From Crotophaga sulcirostris (Eukaryota > Chordata > Aves > Cuculiformes > Crotophagidae), in contig VYZB01000728.1 of NCBI GenBank assembly GCA_013397455.1, positions 128,468 to 192,467 of the forward strand: a DNA stretch of 64,000 nucleotides, written 5' to 3'. The first letter of the stretch is position 1. Every line of letters begins with the position of its first letter. The notes under the pieces were generated by a model, which had not been told where the DNA came from, searched no databases, and worked only from the letters and a program-made list of their open reading frames with translations. Shown piece after piece: positions 53,570 to 64,000 of the stretch. The translations under genes and the position numbers were made by a program.

Positions 53570-54995
53570 CACGCATGCATGTGCAGGTCCAACCTGCTGT
53601 CACACATGCAACATGCATTGCCAGCCCACCCTCACATACGTGTGCACACCACCATGCGGTCCCACATGTGTGTGTGCAGGTCTAGTTTGATCCCATGCAT
53701 GCACCAAACAAGTCCAACCTGCTCCCGCGTGTGTTCTGCACACCACCAGCCCCTCTCACACGTGTGTGTGCAGGTCTGTCTGCTCCCATGTGTGCACCAC
53801 CACCAGTCCTCTCCCACGCGTGTGTGCGCAGGTCCATCCCACTCCCACATGTGCACTGCACCCCACCAGCCCACTCCCACGCAGGCACCACATGCCATCA
53901 GCTCGCTCACACGCACGCATTACACACCTCCAGCCCACTCCCACTTTGGCACCGCGCAGGTGGAGCTCACGCCCACGTGTGTCCCCACAGGTCCATCCTA
54001 CTCCCACACGTGTTTTGCACAGCATTATCCCTATACCCCGCATGCACCATGCAGGTCCATCCCAATCCCACAATGTGTGCACATCATCAGCCTTTTCCCA
54101 TATGTGCACCCTGCCCCGTCATCCCACTCCCACATGTGTGTGCACAGCACCAGCTTCCTCCTACTTGTGCTCCACACAGGTCCGTCCTGCTCCCACATGT
54201 GTATGTGCACCACCAGTCCCCTCCCAGGCATGGATGCAGGTCGAGCCTGCTCCCACATGTGCACCATGCAGATAGATCCCACTCCCACGCATGCACCACC
54301 ACCCTTCTTCCACGTGTGTGTGCACAGGTCCAGCCCTGTCCCACGCGTGTGTGCAGGCCCATCCCTCTTGCACACGTGTGAGCAGCACCAGCCCCCTCCC
54401 AGGCCTGCACACCACACTGCCATCCCCACCCCACGCGTGCCACCTTCATCACCTGCCCCTCCCATACGTGCACCCCACGCCATCACCCCATCCCACGTGT
54501 GCACCCTCTCCACCACCCTCTCCCACGCGTGCACCCTGACACCTACACCTCATCGTATGCCTGCACCCTGCACCTCCAGCCCCCTCCCACTCATGCACCC
54601 CACATCTCATCCCCATTCCATGCATGCACCCTACACCATCATTCCCTCCCATGCGTGCACCCCATATCTCCAACCCCCCTACACATGCATCCCACATCGC
54701 CACCCCATCCCATGCCTGCACCCTGCATCTCCAGCCCTCCCACGCATGCACCTTGCACCCCCACCCCATCCCACACGTACGCCCCACATCTCCACCCCAT
54801 CCCATGTGTGCACCCCACATCTTCAGACCCCCTACACGTGCACCCCGCATCTCCACCCGCTCCCACGCGTACACCTTGCACCATCACTCCCTCCCACACT
54901 CGCACCCCGCATCTCCACCACATCCCATACGTGCACCCCACATCTTCACCCCCTCCTACGCCTGCACCCCGCACCCCACCCTTCCCACGCGTGTC
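53570..54995 (+). repeat. Minisatellite, unit about 31 bp, roughly 45 diverged copies
   Basis: CTCCCAC-type landmarks recur at about 53722, 53755, 53783, 53811, 53842, 53874, 53905, 53938, 53969 and 54001, spacing 28-33 bp, and the same period continues to about 54990. A typical unit reads CTCCCACRYGTGTGCACC followed by a CACCTCCAGCCC-like half. The proximal half favours GTGTGCAGGTCCA and the distal half CACCCCACATCTCCA, so two variant blocks exist. Canonical CACGTG occurs at least seven times (for example 53759, 53974, 54007, 54311, 54373, 54494, 54835). The unit lacks stop codons in most frames, which gives a 521-codon + strand frame (53567-55132) and several long antisense frames. These are Cys/His/Pro/Thr-rich and have no known domain, so I treat them as non-coding. 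Confidence 0.9.
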
Positions 54996-55034
54996 CCGGC
55001 TGCCCGGGTCCCGCGGGGCCACTGGCCGCCGGTG

Positions 55035-55049
55035 ACACTAGAGGGCACT
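55035..55049 (+). promoter_or_regulatory. Candidate CTCF core site
   Basis: ACACTAGAGGGCACT matches 14 of 15 positions of the vertebrate CTCF core CCASYAGRKGGCRSY, and the mismatch is only at the first position. It lies in a short GC- and CpG-rich flank (about 54990-55110) directly after the minisatellite. Motif match only; occupancy is not shown. Confidence 0.6.
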
Positions 55050-55109
55050 GCTCCTCCTCGGTTGCGGGTTCCTTCTGGGACAGCCGGCAGAGCGCCGCCG
55101 GATTCCGTA

Positions 55110-57600
55110 ATCTCACCCTAATTAACAATTGAAGCCTTATTAAGAAATTCTAGGCTGTTTAATTCGCTGTTGTTCCGCTTTGAGCCTGGTGTTGGTGGGA
55201 TGGGTGGAGCCATCGCTGCTCACAAACAAATCCAGGATGGAGAGTCCCGTACAGTAATAGGGATTTTTTTTTTTTTTTTATGAAAAACAACCTCGAAATG
55301 TCATTCCTGGCAAAGCCAAAAGGCTGGGATTGCCCTGTGATGAGGTTTGGATCCCCTGCCAGCTGTGCTTCCAGCCAGCAAGCGGGATGTGTGGTGCTGG
55401 AAACACGTCGGGAAGGGTGCTGAGGAGTTGGGATTGATTTTAATTCAGCAAAAATCAAGAGAAAAATAACCAGAGAAAGAGAATAGGAAGTTTAGAAAGT
55501 GCATCTTCAGTACATGTAAAATGTGCATCACTTACATTACCCTTGGAAAAATGATTCGTTAATTGCAGATCACCACATCAACTCAGTTGCTGTTTCAAGT
55601 TCAAATGTTTCTTCCATGTGTGGGCTCTTTCAGCAGTGTTATTTTGGATGGGACTTACAGGAGAGGTTGAATAGTCAGGTTAATCAGATTAATAAATCAG
55701 TCATCATTTCACAAACATCAGAAAAGTAATACCAATGTTTGACATGGTCTCAAAACAACAACGTCCCAGCTCAATGTGAGGACACTGAGTATCACGGTTA
55801 GCTCATCTGTACCTTCTGCAGTTGGAAAAGTACAGAAACAAGTGCAGAACTTTACCTTTGCTATGAAATTCCAACACTCGGGTTCAAGAGACTGAGTCCT
55901 GTGGTTTAAAGTACTGATCATGGTTTAAGCTGAAATTTGGGATCAAATCTGGTCTTGTTTTTTGTTATACTTCAGGAGTGTTTAGCTAAAAGGCTTCTTT
56001 CTGTTTAAGTGTTGCTAACTTGCAGTGTGTAAATATTCACACACCAATATTCACAAACGTGTGCAGTTAACAACTGGTTCTCCTGATCCCTGCAAATGAC
56101 TTCTTAGTTAATAGGTGTTTGGTGTAGCTAAAGGTTTTTCCACGTATAAGTTCTATTTTTTCAGCTGTTTGAAACCTCATTATTTTCCTACATAGGAAAA
56201 GTCATTGCTCTAATAAACTCCCATAATACTGTCCTAGCCAGAACTCATGGACATTAAAAGCCAAGCCAGTATAATAATGGGTTATATTGAAAGTGTTATA
56301 TTTTAGTCCAGCACAATTGCTTACAAGTGTCACTGTGATTTTGAACCATTCTCATTCCTAGCAGCGTGTTTTTAAGCCATGCAGTGAGTATATATATGTC
56401 TGAAAAATTTTCCTGGAAGTTACTGCACAACTCCAGAGGACAGTGTAGTGTATTTACTATAAATATGTAGGTTTTCTAATGATTTCTGTATAGTCACGGA
56501 GTAGTTTTGGACAGCTTGATCTCCCACCTGATCTTTAGTAATAGCTCTGTCATTTAACAAGGGCGAGTATCATCTAGTTTTGCTTTATCGGTTCATAAGC
56601 CAAAAGAGAAAAAATATATGCTTAATCAATAAGGAACAACTCTTTTTGCATTCACCATTTGATAATTTGAAATCTTATTTTGTGCGTACTAATGGTCTGC
56701 CATCAGTGAGATGCCAGAACTGCTATAATAGGATTTTCCCCCTCCTAGCGGGATGTTGCTTATGGCTATAAAAAGTTAATTTCAGATCCTGGTACACTTG
56801 CATTAATTTTTGAGACATTGGCTGAGTGCAGTACTGCAAAGAATAACATGAACACCACACCACTACGCTGTAGCTAATCGTTTATTACTTCCAGCCAAAG
56901 GAAGCAGTGTTAATGTGCAGGCCACAACGCCTGGGAAAAAAAAAAGAAGTAGGAAACTGGCAGAAAAGGTCTCCCAGATTTCTTCCTGAGGGTCTAGAGA
57001 AGAGGACCAGGGGGTAGAAGGAGAAACAATAGCTTCATCGTCTCTTAAAGGCTGTTTAAATGGGTCTTGGTGTACTTGGGAGATTCTGTTTGTACATTAA
57101 AATGATATTTGATGATGAGACTGTAACACTTACCAAACCGTCCTGCTTCTGAATGAGAAAACGCATCTTCGTGGTTTTTTAACAGTGTGATTTATGTACG
57201 AAAAACAAGCAATTTAGATGCTTATCATCTGCGGTACGCACCGTACCTCAATAATGCGTTTATATTCTTTGGAGTATTTGCTGACAAAAGGAGCATGTTG
57301 TCTCTTCGTTTGCCAGCAAGGGATCTGTTGACTCCACAGCTATGTAAAAACCTCTCATCAGCACCTATTTTAATCAGCAAGAACTTTACTATAAATCATT
57401 ATCAGAAAAAGCATTGTGCTACACTTTTATACCAGTACATTTATTTTGAAATTAATAGGGGAAAAATAATACAGAGCCTGTGCTTGAGATGGGCTAATAA
57501 GCGTGCCCATGAGACTTTCCTTTTTAAGCACTAAATGAAAGCTTTTGCATTGCTAACAGGCTACAAAAGTTGCTTAGGTAATAAGACTCTTTTTCTCTTA
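55110..57600 (+). other. ARB2A: ARB2A downstream intron, no clear feature
   Basis: AT-rich intron with a T run at 55264-55279. Open frames up to 115 codons (57187-57534) lack recognised domains. No exon or repeat family was identified. Confidence 0.5.
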
Positions 57601-57604
57601 TCAG

Positions 57605-57750
57605 TGAAAAAGAAAAGGGGAGGGATGGGATGGCTCAAGGGATTGGTAATCAGATTACAAAGTCTTTCACTTCTAGGTCACTGGTTCAAATCTGCCCCCT
57701 GTTTAGTAGTGACCAAAAGCTGTTCCCAGCTGATGGCTTTTCAGTAGCCT
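57605..57750 (+). repeat. tRNA-like SINE relic (putative)
   Basis: GGATGGCTCAAGGGATTGGT resembles an RNA polymerase III A box with D-arm spacing. About 50 bases on, CACTGGTTCAAATCTGCC contains a B-box-like GGTTCAAATCT. The interval and order fit a tRNA-derived SINE head. A cloverleaf is not convincingly completed (the 5' GGGATGG has no good 3' partner), so it is not a functional tRNA. The family is not recognised. Confidence 0.4.
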
Positions 57751-58785
57751 TTGTGCGATGCATTAGTGATCTATATCCCATGCCTGGTGAAAATCACTCC
57801 TAGCTGCTGCACTGGGAGCCTCAGCTCAGACCCTTTAAGTAGGAATAAACGACCTGCTCACGCATTGGAGGGTTTGATGGTTTATTTTCCAGAAGACAAT
57901 TTTAATAAGTGAGCAGAGTAGTGCAGCTGAATCTGCACTGTCACAGCTGCTCTGGGCTTCCACAGCAGATCCTGCTTCCCAGCACTGCATCCCAGCTACC
58001 ATTGCTTTGTAAAAAAATGTTACCAGCTTACTTAAGAATTGGACTGATATCTCTTAATCTGAGCACCGTGTTATCACTCCATATTAGCCTTCTGTATTAG
58101 GATAGAAAAGATAGAATCATAATTGCAAAAAAAAGAAAAATAAAAGTAAAAAGAAAATTACTGAATGTGTTTATCTTAAAAGAAACATCATACTTATTAG
58201 TAAAATTGATTTTGACCTATAGAGTGTGAAAACATTTCTATTGAAGGTTTTTGTGCTACGGAAGTGCTGTGGAAGCTATGAGACTGCAACTTTGCTAGGC
58301 TTTCGTGCTATACACAACTTTTACCACTACTGCATGCTCAGATAAATGTTGGGAAAGCTTTACAGAATGAAATATTGAAAACAAGGGAAAACAGAGACAA
58401 TTCCCCAGTACCTGCAAGAAGAGTCTCTTGGAGCATATGTTTTCCACTGCCATCTCTTACTGGTGCTTACTGTCAGGTATTTAAATGATAGGTTTATAGG
58501 CTTTGCTCTTGTCAGCATTTTAAAGTGCTGTTTTTTCCTTAATGTAGGGGAATGCTAGAGGACACTTGCTATAAATGGGATGTAATTTCTGGTTCATTAA
58601 TATATAAAGCTGAAAAAATGAGTGACTGCTATAGGTGCCCTGTACCTTCCTGTGGAAATTGCTTTGACAATTTTAGAGGTGTGTTTATGTCCGTAGGGAT
58701 GCACACAACCTGTTGTAAAACCATGGCTTTTCCCCCAAAACTGTGAAGAAAAACTGTGTTACTTTTGAGACATCAGGCATGCCGC
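57751..58785 (+). other. ARB2A: ARB2A downstream intron, no clear feature
   Basis: AT-rich intron with an A-rich patch at about 58126-58157. The opening part may belong to the tail of the SINE-like relic. A 64-codon frame at 58552-58746 contains several cysteines but has no recognisable domain. Confidence 0.45.
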
Positions 58786-58955
58786 TGTTGCCCAGATAAG
58801 TAATGACTGCCCCATTCGTGGAGGTGTTCCAGGTCAGGCTGAATGGGGCTTTGAGCACCCTGATCCAGTGGGAGGTGTCCCTGCCTGTGGCAGAGAAGTT
58901 GGAACTGGATGAGCTTTAAGGTCCTTCCCAACCCAAACCATTCTATGACTCTATG
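58786..58955 (+). repeat. CR1 3' end, sense, diverged
   Basis: About 170 bp beginning TGTTGCCCAGATAAGTAATG, with CCCCATTCGTGGAGGTGTTC and CTGATCCAGTGGGAGGTGTC blocks, ending CATTCTATGACTCTATGTT. Heavily 5'-truncated. Confidence 0.9.
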
Positions 58956-59983
58956 TTATATGTTGCAGTAGATATTTTTTTTTTCAGAACTGGGTATTTC
59001 ATCAATTGTAAACGAAGCCTCATTAGATCAAATGGATCACATCGGCCAGCTGCCTCTTTACTTGCATAAGCTTTTGTTGGCAGTTTGCTGCAATCACCTC
59101 AGCCTGGGAAAATACAACACGTGCAAAGCAGAGGTTGGTGGGCGACTTGCAACTGGGAAACACATCTGCTGAGGGCTGGCATAGGTCTCCAGAGCTTGTC
59201 TCCAGCTCCCGTTGTTCTGCCTAAAATGCTTATGGCTTCACCTTTGAAACTGAAGCTGAAAAAGTGTGCGAATAAAACCCATGTACTGCAACACATTTTC
59301 ATTATCCATGTTTTGCAAGAATGGCTTGGGTGGGATTTATAGCCACTATTTTCACACTTGGCCTTCAACAGTCAAGCTGACTGGCTTGCAACGCAATGTG
59401 ATCCCCTCTGGAAACCACACCAAATGCAGAAGAAAAATGCAAAATTATGGACTATGGCCAAAACTACGCCTTCTGCATCTAATAATGCTTTAGGATCAGA
59501 TGCCTCAGTGATCCGTGCTCATAAGGTTTTGCTCAAGCTTAATTGCACCTGCACCACACACTAGCATGGAGGATCTAAGGTTTGCCATACAGGGGCAAGA
59601 GTGAAAGGAATTGCCAGCTTTGTGAGGCTGTTTGGTCCAGGAGTGCAGGTTTATAAGCCAAAGCCACTCATTTCAGAAATTTATGCAAAGGTTACAGGGA
59701 GAATAACAAAATAAATTGAAAATATCAGCGGCATAGCTGTTGTTGAGCTCAGAAAGACTTGCTTTCAAGTCTGGTGTGAATCTTTACTCCCTTTCCACAG
59801 GGGAAGCTGGTTTTATTCCAGCAGTTATCTCAGGTCCTCTACTCTAAGGCTGCACCAGAGTTCTTTAGAAGTAGGTGAGCTGAGACTGGGCACATCAGAA
59901 TATACTCTCTCAGTTTTGTGAGTTGAACCATTATTTTAAAAAGGGATTTAGTTAAACTGAGGTAACATCCCGACGAGGCATTT
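58956..59983 (+). other. ARB2A: ARB2A downstream intron, no clear feature
   Basis: Unique-looking intron between two CR1 copies. Open frames of 60-90 codons on both strands have no domain. Confidence 0.45.
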
Positions 59984-60300
59984 GTCATAGAATCATGGAA
60001 ATATAGAGTGTTTTGGGTTGGAAAAGACCTTAAAGCCCATCCAGTTCCAACCCCGCTGGGATGGACAGGGACACCTCCCACTGGATCAGGGGGTTCCAAG
60101 CCCCATCCAACCTGGCCTTGAACACCTCCAGGGATGGGGCAGCCACCACTGCTCTGGGCAACCTGGGCCAGGGCCTCCCACCCTCACAGCAAAACATTTC
60201 TCCCTAAGATCTCATCTCAATCTCCCCTCTTCCAGTTGAAAACCCTTCCCCCTTGTCCTATCCCTCCACTCCCTGATCAAGAGACCCTCCCTAGCTTTCA
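59984..60300 (-). repeat. CR1 3' portion, antisense
   Basis: Begins GTCATAGAATCATGGAAATA and TTTTGGGTTGGAAAAGACCT, then CCACTGGATCAGGGGGTTCC, the 'gcagccaccactgctctggg' block and CTCATCTCAATCTCCCCTCT, to about CCTCCCTAGCTTTCA. It forms an inverted pair with the sense copy at 58786-58955, about 1.0 kb away. Confidence 0.93.
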
Positions 60301-62016
60301 TGTTGTCCTGGTGTAACAATGCTTCTTGATGCACCTCAAAAGGACTCTCACATGCTTTAACACTATATGTGTTTCTGATGTTATAAAATGATGGATTCCA
60401 TTGCTATACTTCCCTTCCAAAGCGTGCAGAAGTCTTTAAGTTGCTGTGTCTGGTGAGTGGACTTACCTACACAAATACTGGAGATGTGACTAGGGTCTCA
60501 TCTTTATAAGAGGACAGACAGGGATTTCAAGGCTACCCAAGGTGGAAGCTCTGTATGGTAGTTGGTGTTGTGGTCCAGTCATGTGGTGACTTTCAGCTGG
60601 TGGTAGGAACAGCCAGACTCCTCATGCTAGAGGATTGCTCACCAAGACCCCGTTCTGCACTGGGGAAGCTGTGGTGGTGGTGAAATAAAGACATGGAAAT
60701 CCTATCCCAGTGTGTTTCATCACTTTGGAGGAAAAGGAGCAGAAGTAAAGCTCACAGTTGCTTTTGGGTTTAGTGTTGCTTATGAACCTTATGAGATCAG
60801 AGGGTCATGGGGAATATCTTGCTAGTGATGTGTAATGGTTTGGAAATAAACACCAGGGGTGGCTCCAACTGCCTTTGGTCTAACTAAATGGCTATTATGT
60901 ATATTCTATTTAACTTATTTTAAAATTAGGCAAAGAGCATACAGGAATGCTCCTCTGTGTGCTAGATGCTTGAACTTCCAACTGTGTGTTCAGGACCAAA
61001 CAAAAGGGAAATGGTTCTCTTTCAAGGAGCTTATCATTTGGTAGATATATAACACAAAGCAGGCATGAAATACTGTGGGAAAGAGGTACTGACTTTCTGC
61101 CTTATCCCATGTTTTTTACATTTTGAATTTTTATTGATGAGGGCCAGAATTTGCAGATTTCACGCCGTGTCTTTTGCCTTCCACGGATCTGTGAATTTTT
61201 TTTTGTTGTTTTGAAGTGGGTCTTCTTAAGTTGAAAATGATGAGCTCTTAGCTTAAAAAAGATGAGAAAGTAGTTAAAACCACAGCATGCCTTTTTTTCA
61301 AAGTACACCAGAAACTTTGGAGACTGTGTGCAGAAAGTTTAGCAGACATCGCTTGTTCTATAATGCAAATGTGGTTGATCTTCATGATGCCACGACATCC
61401 TGATGAGCTCCATGGACATCTCAGTCACAGGACGAGGCTGATGCTTCTTCAGATCCTACCCACTGGCCCAGATGCATTTGCTGTAGCAGCCCTGTCTGGT
61501 GGGCTCTTCCCACAGTGCGAGGGGAGTGATGCCCAGTGCTCTCCATGCCTTCCCAGCTTGCCCACTGGTGTAGCCTGGTTTCAGGAGCCAGTCAGTGTGC
61601 CCTGGCTGACAGTTATGGGAAAGCTTTGATCTGGTGACCTGGATGCAATCACCAAAGGCAGAGTCCAATCCAAAATTTTCAGGACAATTTCTCCCAATTC
61701 TTAACAACCATGAAAATAAGCAGGCACCTCTCTTAACGTGCCAGAGTCTCTCTTCAAAGCTTGTGAATATGAGCGCTTAGGTTATTTCAGTAGAGAAGAA
61801 TTGCATGTGATAAATGAGCATCTTTTTACATGGGAAGGTGGGCTTGTCAGTGTTTTCAGGCAACATCCATTCTCCTGACACTTAGGCACGACAGCACTTA
61901 TTCTACTAAGAAGTTACACTCATTCTTCTTCTGTTGGTTCACCACCACCTGGCATGACTCCTCTGACTAACATCATAAGTCCTTGAGGATGATTTGTGTT
62001 ATTTGTCCCCCTGTGC
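60301..62016 (+). other. ARB2A: ARB2A downstream intron, no clear feature
   Basis: Near-neutral to AT-rich intron. The 88-codon frame at 61363-61629 and its antisense shadow have no recognised domain. No repeat family was identified. Confidence 0.45.
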
Positions 62017-62547
62017 TCAGCACTGATGAGGTTGCACCTCAAATCCTGTGTTTTGGGCCCCTCACTTCAACAAAGACATTGAGGGGCTGGAGCGTGTCTG
62101 GAGAAGGGAACGGAGCTGGGGAAGGATCTGGAGAACAGGGGTTATGAGGAGCATCTGAGGGACCTGAGACTGTTTAGCCTGGAGTAGAGGAGGCTGAGGG
62201 GAAACCTCACTGCTCTCTGCTGCACCCAGAAAGGAGGTTTCAGTGAGGTGAGTGTTGGTCTCTTCTCCCAGGTAGCAAGCGATAGGACGAGAAGAAATGG
62301 CCTCAAGTTTGCCAGAGGAGGTTTAGATTGGATGTTAGGAAAAATTATTTACTGAAAGAATAAGGAAGCACTGACAAAGACTGCCCAGGGCAGTGGTGCA
62401 GTCTCCATCCCTGGAAGGGTTCAAAAAACATGTAGATTTGCTACTTGGAGACATGCTTTAGTAGGCAGGGTAGGGTTGGGCTGATGATTGGACTGGATGA
62501 TCTTAGAGGTCCTTTCCAACCTCAATGATTCCATGCTTCTGTGATTT
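62017..62547 (+). repeat. CR1 3' portion of a second subfamily, sense
   Basis: About 530 bp starting near CAGCACTGATGAGGTTGCAC, with AGCGTGTCTGGAGAAGGGAA, GAGACTGTTTAGCCTGGAGT, GGATGTTAGGAAAAATTATT and the 3' block TTGGACTGGATGATCTTAGA, ending CAATGATTCCATGCTTCTGTG. The 3' block differs from the 'aactgaatgatctttaaggtc' type of most other copies, so it belongs to a different, probably older CR1 subfamily. Confidence 0.9.
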
Positions 62548-64000
62548 GACTACTGGATTTATGCTCAGGGTGATGCCGAGCAGGTAGCACACGGGCCTCC
62601 TGTAGTGTTACTCAGCAGTAAACAATGTAACCAAGCTGATGACCAGGTTGGTCCAAGACCACTGAGTGGACCAGGAGGATGAACTAGGCAGGACTTCTTG
62701 GCAGTGAGGCGGCATTCCAATCCCCCATGCTTTTTCCATGTCCAGGGATGAGGAGGTGGAAGTTGTGCATTTTGGCCATGTTGTGGCTCACCAGACCTGC
62801 TGGAGATCAGGTCCATGCCTGGTGTCTCCAGAGGGTGGAGAGTCAGGGCTTCCTTTGCCAGTACAGCTGTGCCTGGCGGCTGCTAGCACAGAGCAAGGAC
62901 CAGGCATTTAATTATGAATGTGTTTATGAGAGTCTCTTCTGTACTTTGAATTGGAAGATCTTTATCTGAATCATTTGTCATATCAGATTAGTTATACATC
63001 CTTCAGGCTGCTTCACAAAGCTCTTCTGCGTATGCAAGATTTTCTCCTCTGTGGAGACTTCTTGCTTCTATTTCCCCATCTCAGAACTGGGTGGAAAACC
63101 TTGTTTGATATCTCATGGCGTGTCCAATGTCTGATAAAGAGGCCTGATAAAAATTATCAAATGTTTCCCCTTCTGCTTTATTCAGACTCGGAAGATGTCG
63201 GTCATATTGTGGTGTACGTGGTATAATTCAGTTTTCTCCTACAAGTGTACATACTTTTCTGGCAAAGGAGCATCGTTTTAGTGGGAAAGAGGGAAGCTGC
63301 TGCTCTTCTCTTTTGATTACCTGCAATAATAAATCACAATTTGCCATTCCCTAACCGCAAAGAGAGTTACCTCAATGAGTTTGTGTGACCCCAAAAGTTT
63401 CAGTTTACATACCTTGTTGCTCAGAGTCATTGCCTATGGAGACACTTTTCCTTCCTCAAGTTACTCAGAGGTTGCAGGAGTCGAAGCCAAGGCTTCAAAG
63501 GATAGAAAGAGTGAGTGTTGTCTTGGTTGGAGTAGAAATCCAGCTGTCTGTGTTTAAATAAATGAGGACGTCAGACTCCATGTCTGCCTGTGAGATTCTG
63601 AGCTTAACACTCAGATTTTCCTATTTTCTTCTTTTTTTTTTTGGTACAGTCTTTTGATAAAAATTAATACTTAGCTGACAGATTTGTGTACACATAGAAT
63701 AAAATAGGGGCATATCCTTAAATAAATGCTTGGTCCTTGTTCAGCCAACATCCAGAAATCTGGAGGATTTACCCTTCTTGATGTTACGTCAATTGAATTT
63801 TCTGTTTCTCTAGATATAAAAAAAAATAAGGAAACTATTTCATTGGAAAATGCACCAATTCAAGATTTACATAAGGCTGTAATAAAAGTTTTCCATGTAC
63901 CATTCAGACAGAAGTGATGAAGAAGTAATGCCTTTTTACCCTGTTGTATTTGATACTTAACATGTAAAAACAGTTATTTACTTGATTGTTTCACATTCAT
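62548..64000 (+). other. ARB2A: ARB2A downstream intron to window end
   Basis: No ARB2A exon or repeat was recognised. The 63-codon frame at 63726-63917 has a protein-like look (SGGFTLLDVTSIEFSVSLD) but no clear splice sites and no recognised family. Confidence 0.45.

Noticed and set aside
53632..54534. Several minus-strand open frames of 84-167 codons, Trp/Gly/His-rich
   Set aside because: They are antisense readings of the 31-bp minisatellite, whose unit lacks stop codons on both strands.
57605..57690. Functional tRNA gene
   Set aside because: Box-like words are present but acceptor and anticodon stems do not form a full cloverleaf; treated as a SINE-like relic instead.
8487..64000. Nested POU5F2-like gene, present inside this gene in mammals
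   Set aside because: No POU-specific or homeodomain coding sequence was seen; the mammalian nested gene is a retrocopy not expected in birds.
1..64000. CRISPR arrays, prokaryotic operons, insertion sequences or phage genes
   Set aside because: Composition, spliced exons and CR1/LTR repeats show vertebrate nuclear DNA; no regularly spaced direct repeats with unique spacers or bacterial-type gene runs were seen.

Overview
The window is vertebrate nuclear DNA, almost certainly from a bird. It is AT-rich and mostly intron, and it carries many CR1 non-LTR retrotransposon ends with the short ATTCTATGATT-type 3' terminus typical of avian genomes. It also carries one LTR-like element of a kind I associate with non-galliform birds, so a neoavian host is my best guess. 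I recognise only one protein-coding gene: ARB2A (formerly FAM172A), on the + strand. Two consecutive coding exons are present. Positions 8268-8486 (73 codons) hold an acidic/basic linker with a probable nuclear localisation signal. Positions 34191-34310 (40 codons) hold the A-H-S-Y-G-G nucleophile-elbow motif of the Arb2 alpha/beta-hydrolase-like domain. Both have AG acceptors and GTAAGT donors, both are phase 0, and they join in frame across a 25.7-kb intron. The preceding exon and the following exon lie outside the window, so everything else is intron. In birds this gene is expected on chromosome Z (knowledge, not visible here).

Layout. 1-8267: upstream intron, AT-rich, with one unexplained exon-like open segment at 2681-2890. 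8487-34190: the 25.7-kb middle intron, with faint old CR1 relics at 14.4 and 17.9 kb, an LTR-like repeat at 19407-20202, a CR1 3' portion of about 880 bp at 23800-24681 that includes reverse-transcriptase C-terminal code, and short CR1 3' ends in both orientations at 29.7, 30.4, 32.0 and 33.1 kb. 34311-64000: the first 29.7 kb of the downstream intron, with CR1 copies at 37.1, 41.2, 41.9, 43.7-44.2, 44.4, 58.8, 60.0 and 62.0 kb, a 30-base A run at 50671, a C-rich minisatellite with a unit of about 31 bp at about 53570-54995, a GC-rich flank with a near-perfect CTCF core match at 55035-55049, and a tRNA-like SINE relic at 57.6 kb.

No prokaryotic genes, CRISPR arrays or other complete genes were found. 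The long open frames at 53.4-55.1 kb come from a stop-free tandem repeat, and those at 24 and 30 kb from CR1. The observations most worth following are the inverted CR1 pair bracketing the 34191-34310 exon (possible circular RNA or exon skipping), the minisatellite with its adjoining CTCF-like site, and the orphan exon-like segment at 2.7 kb.
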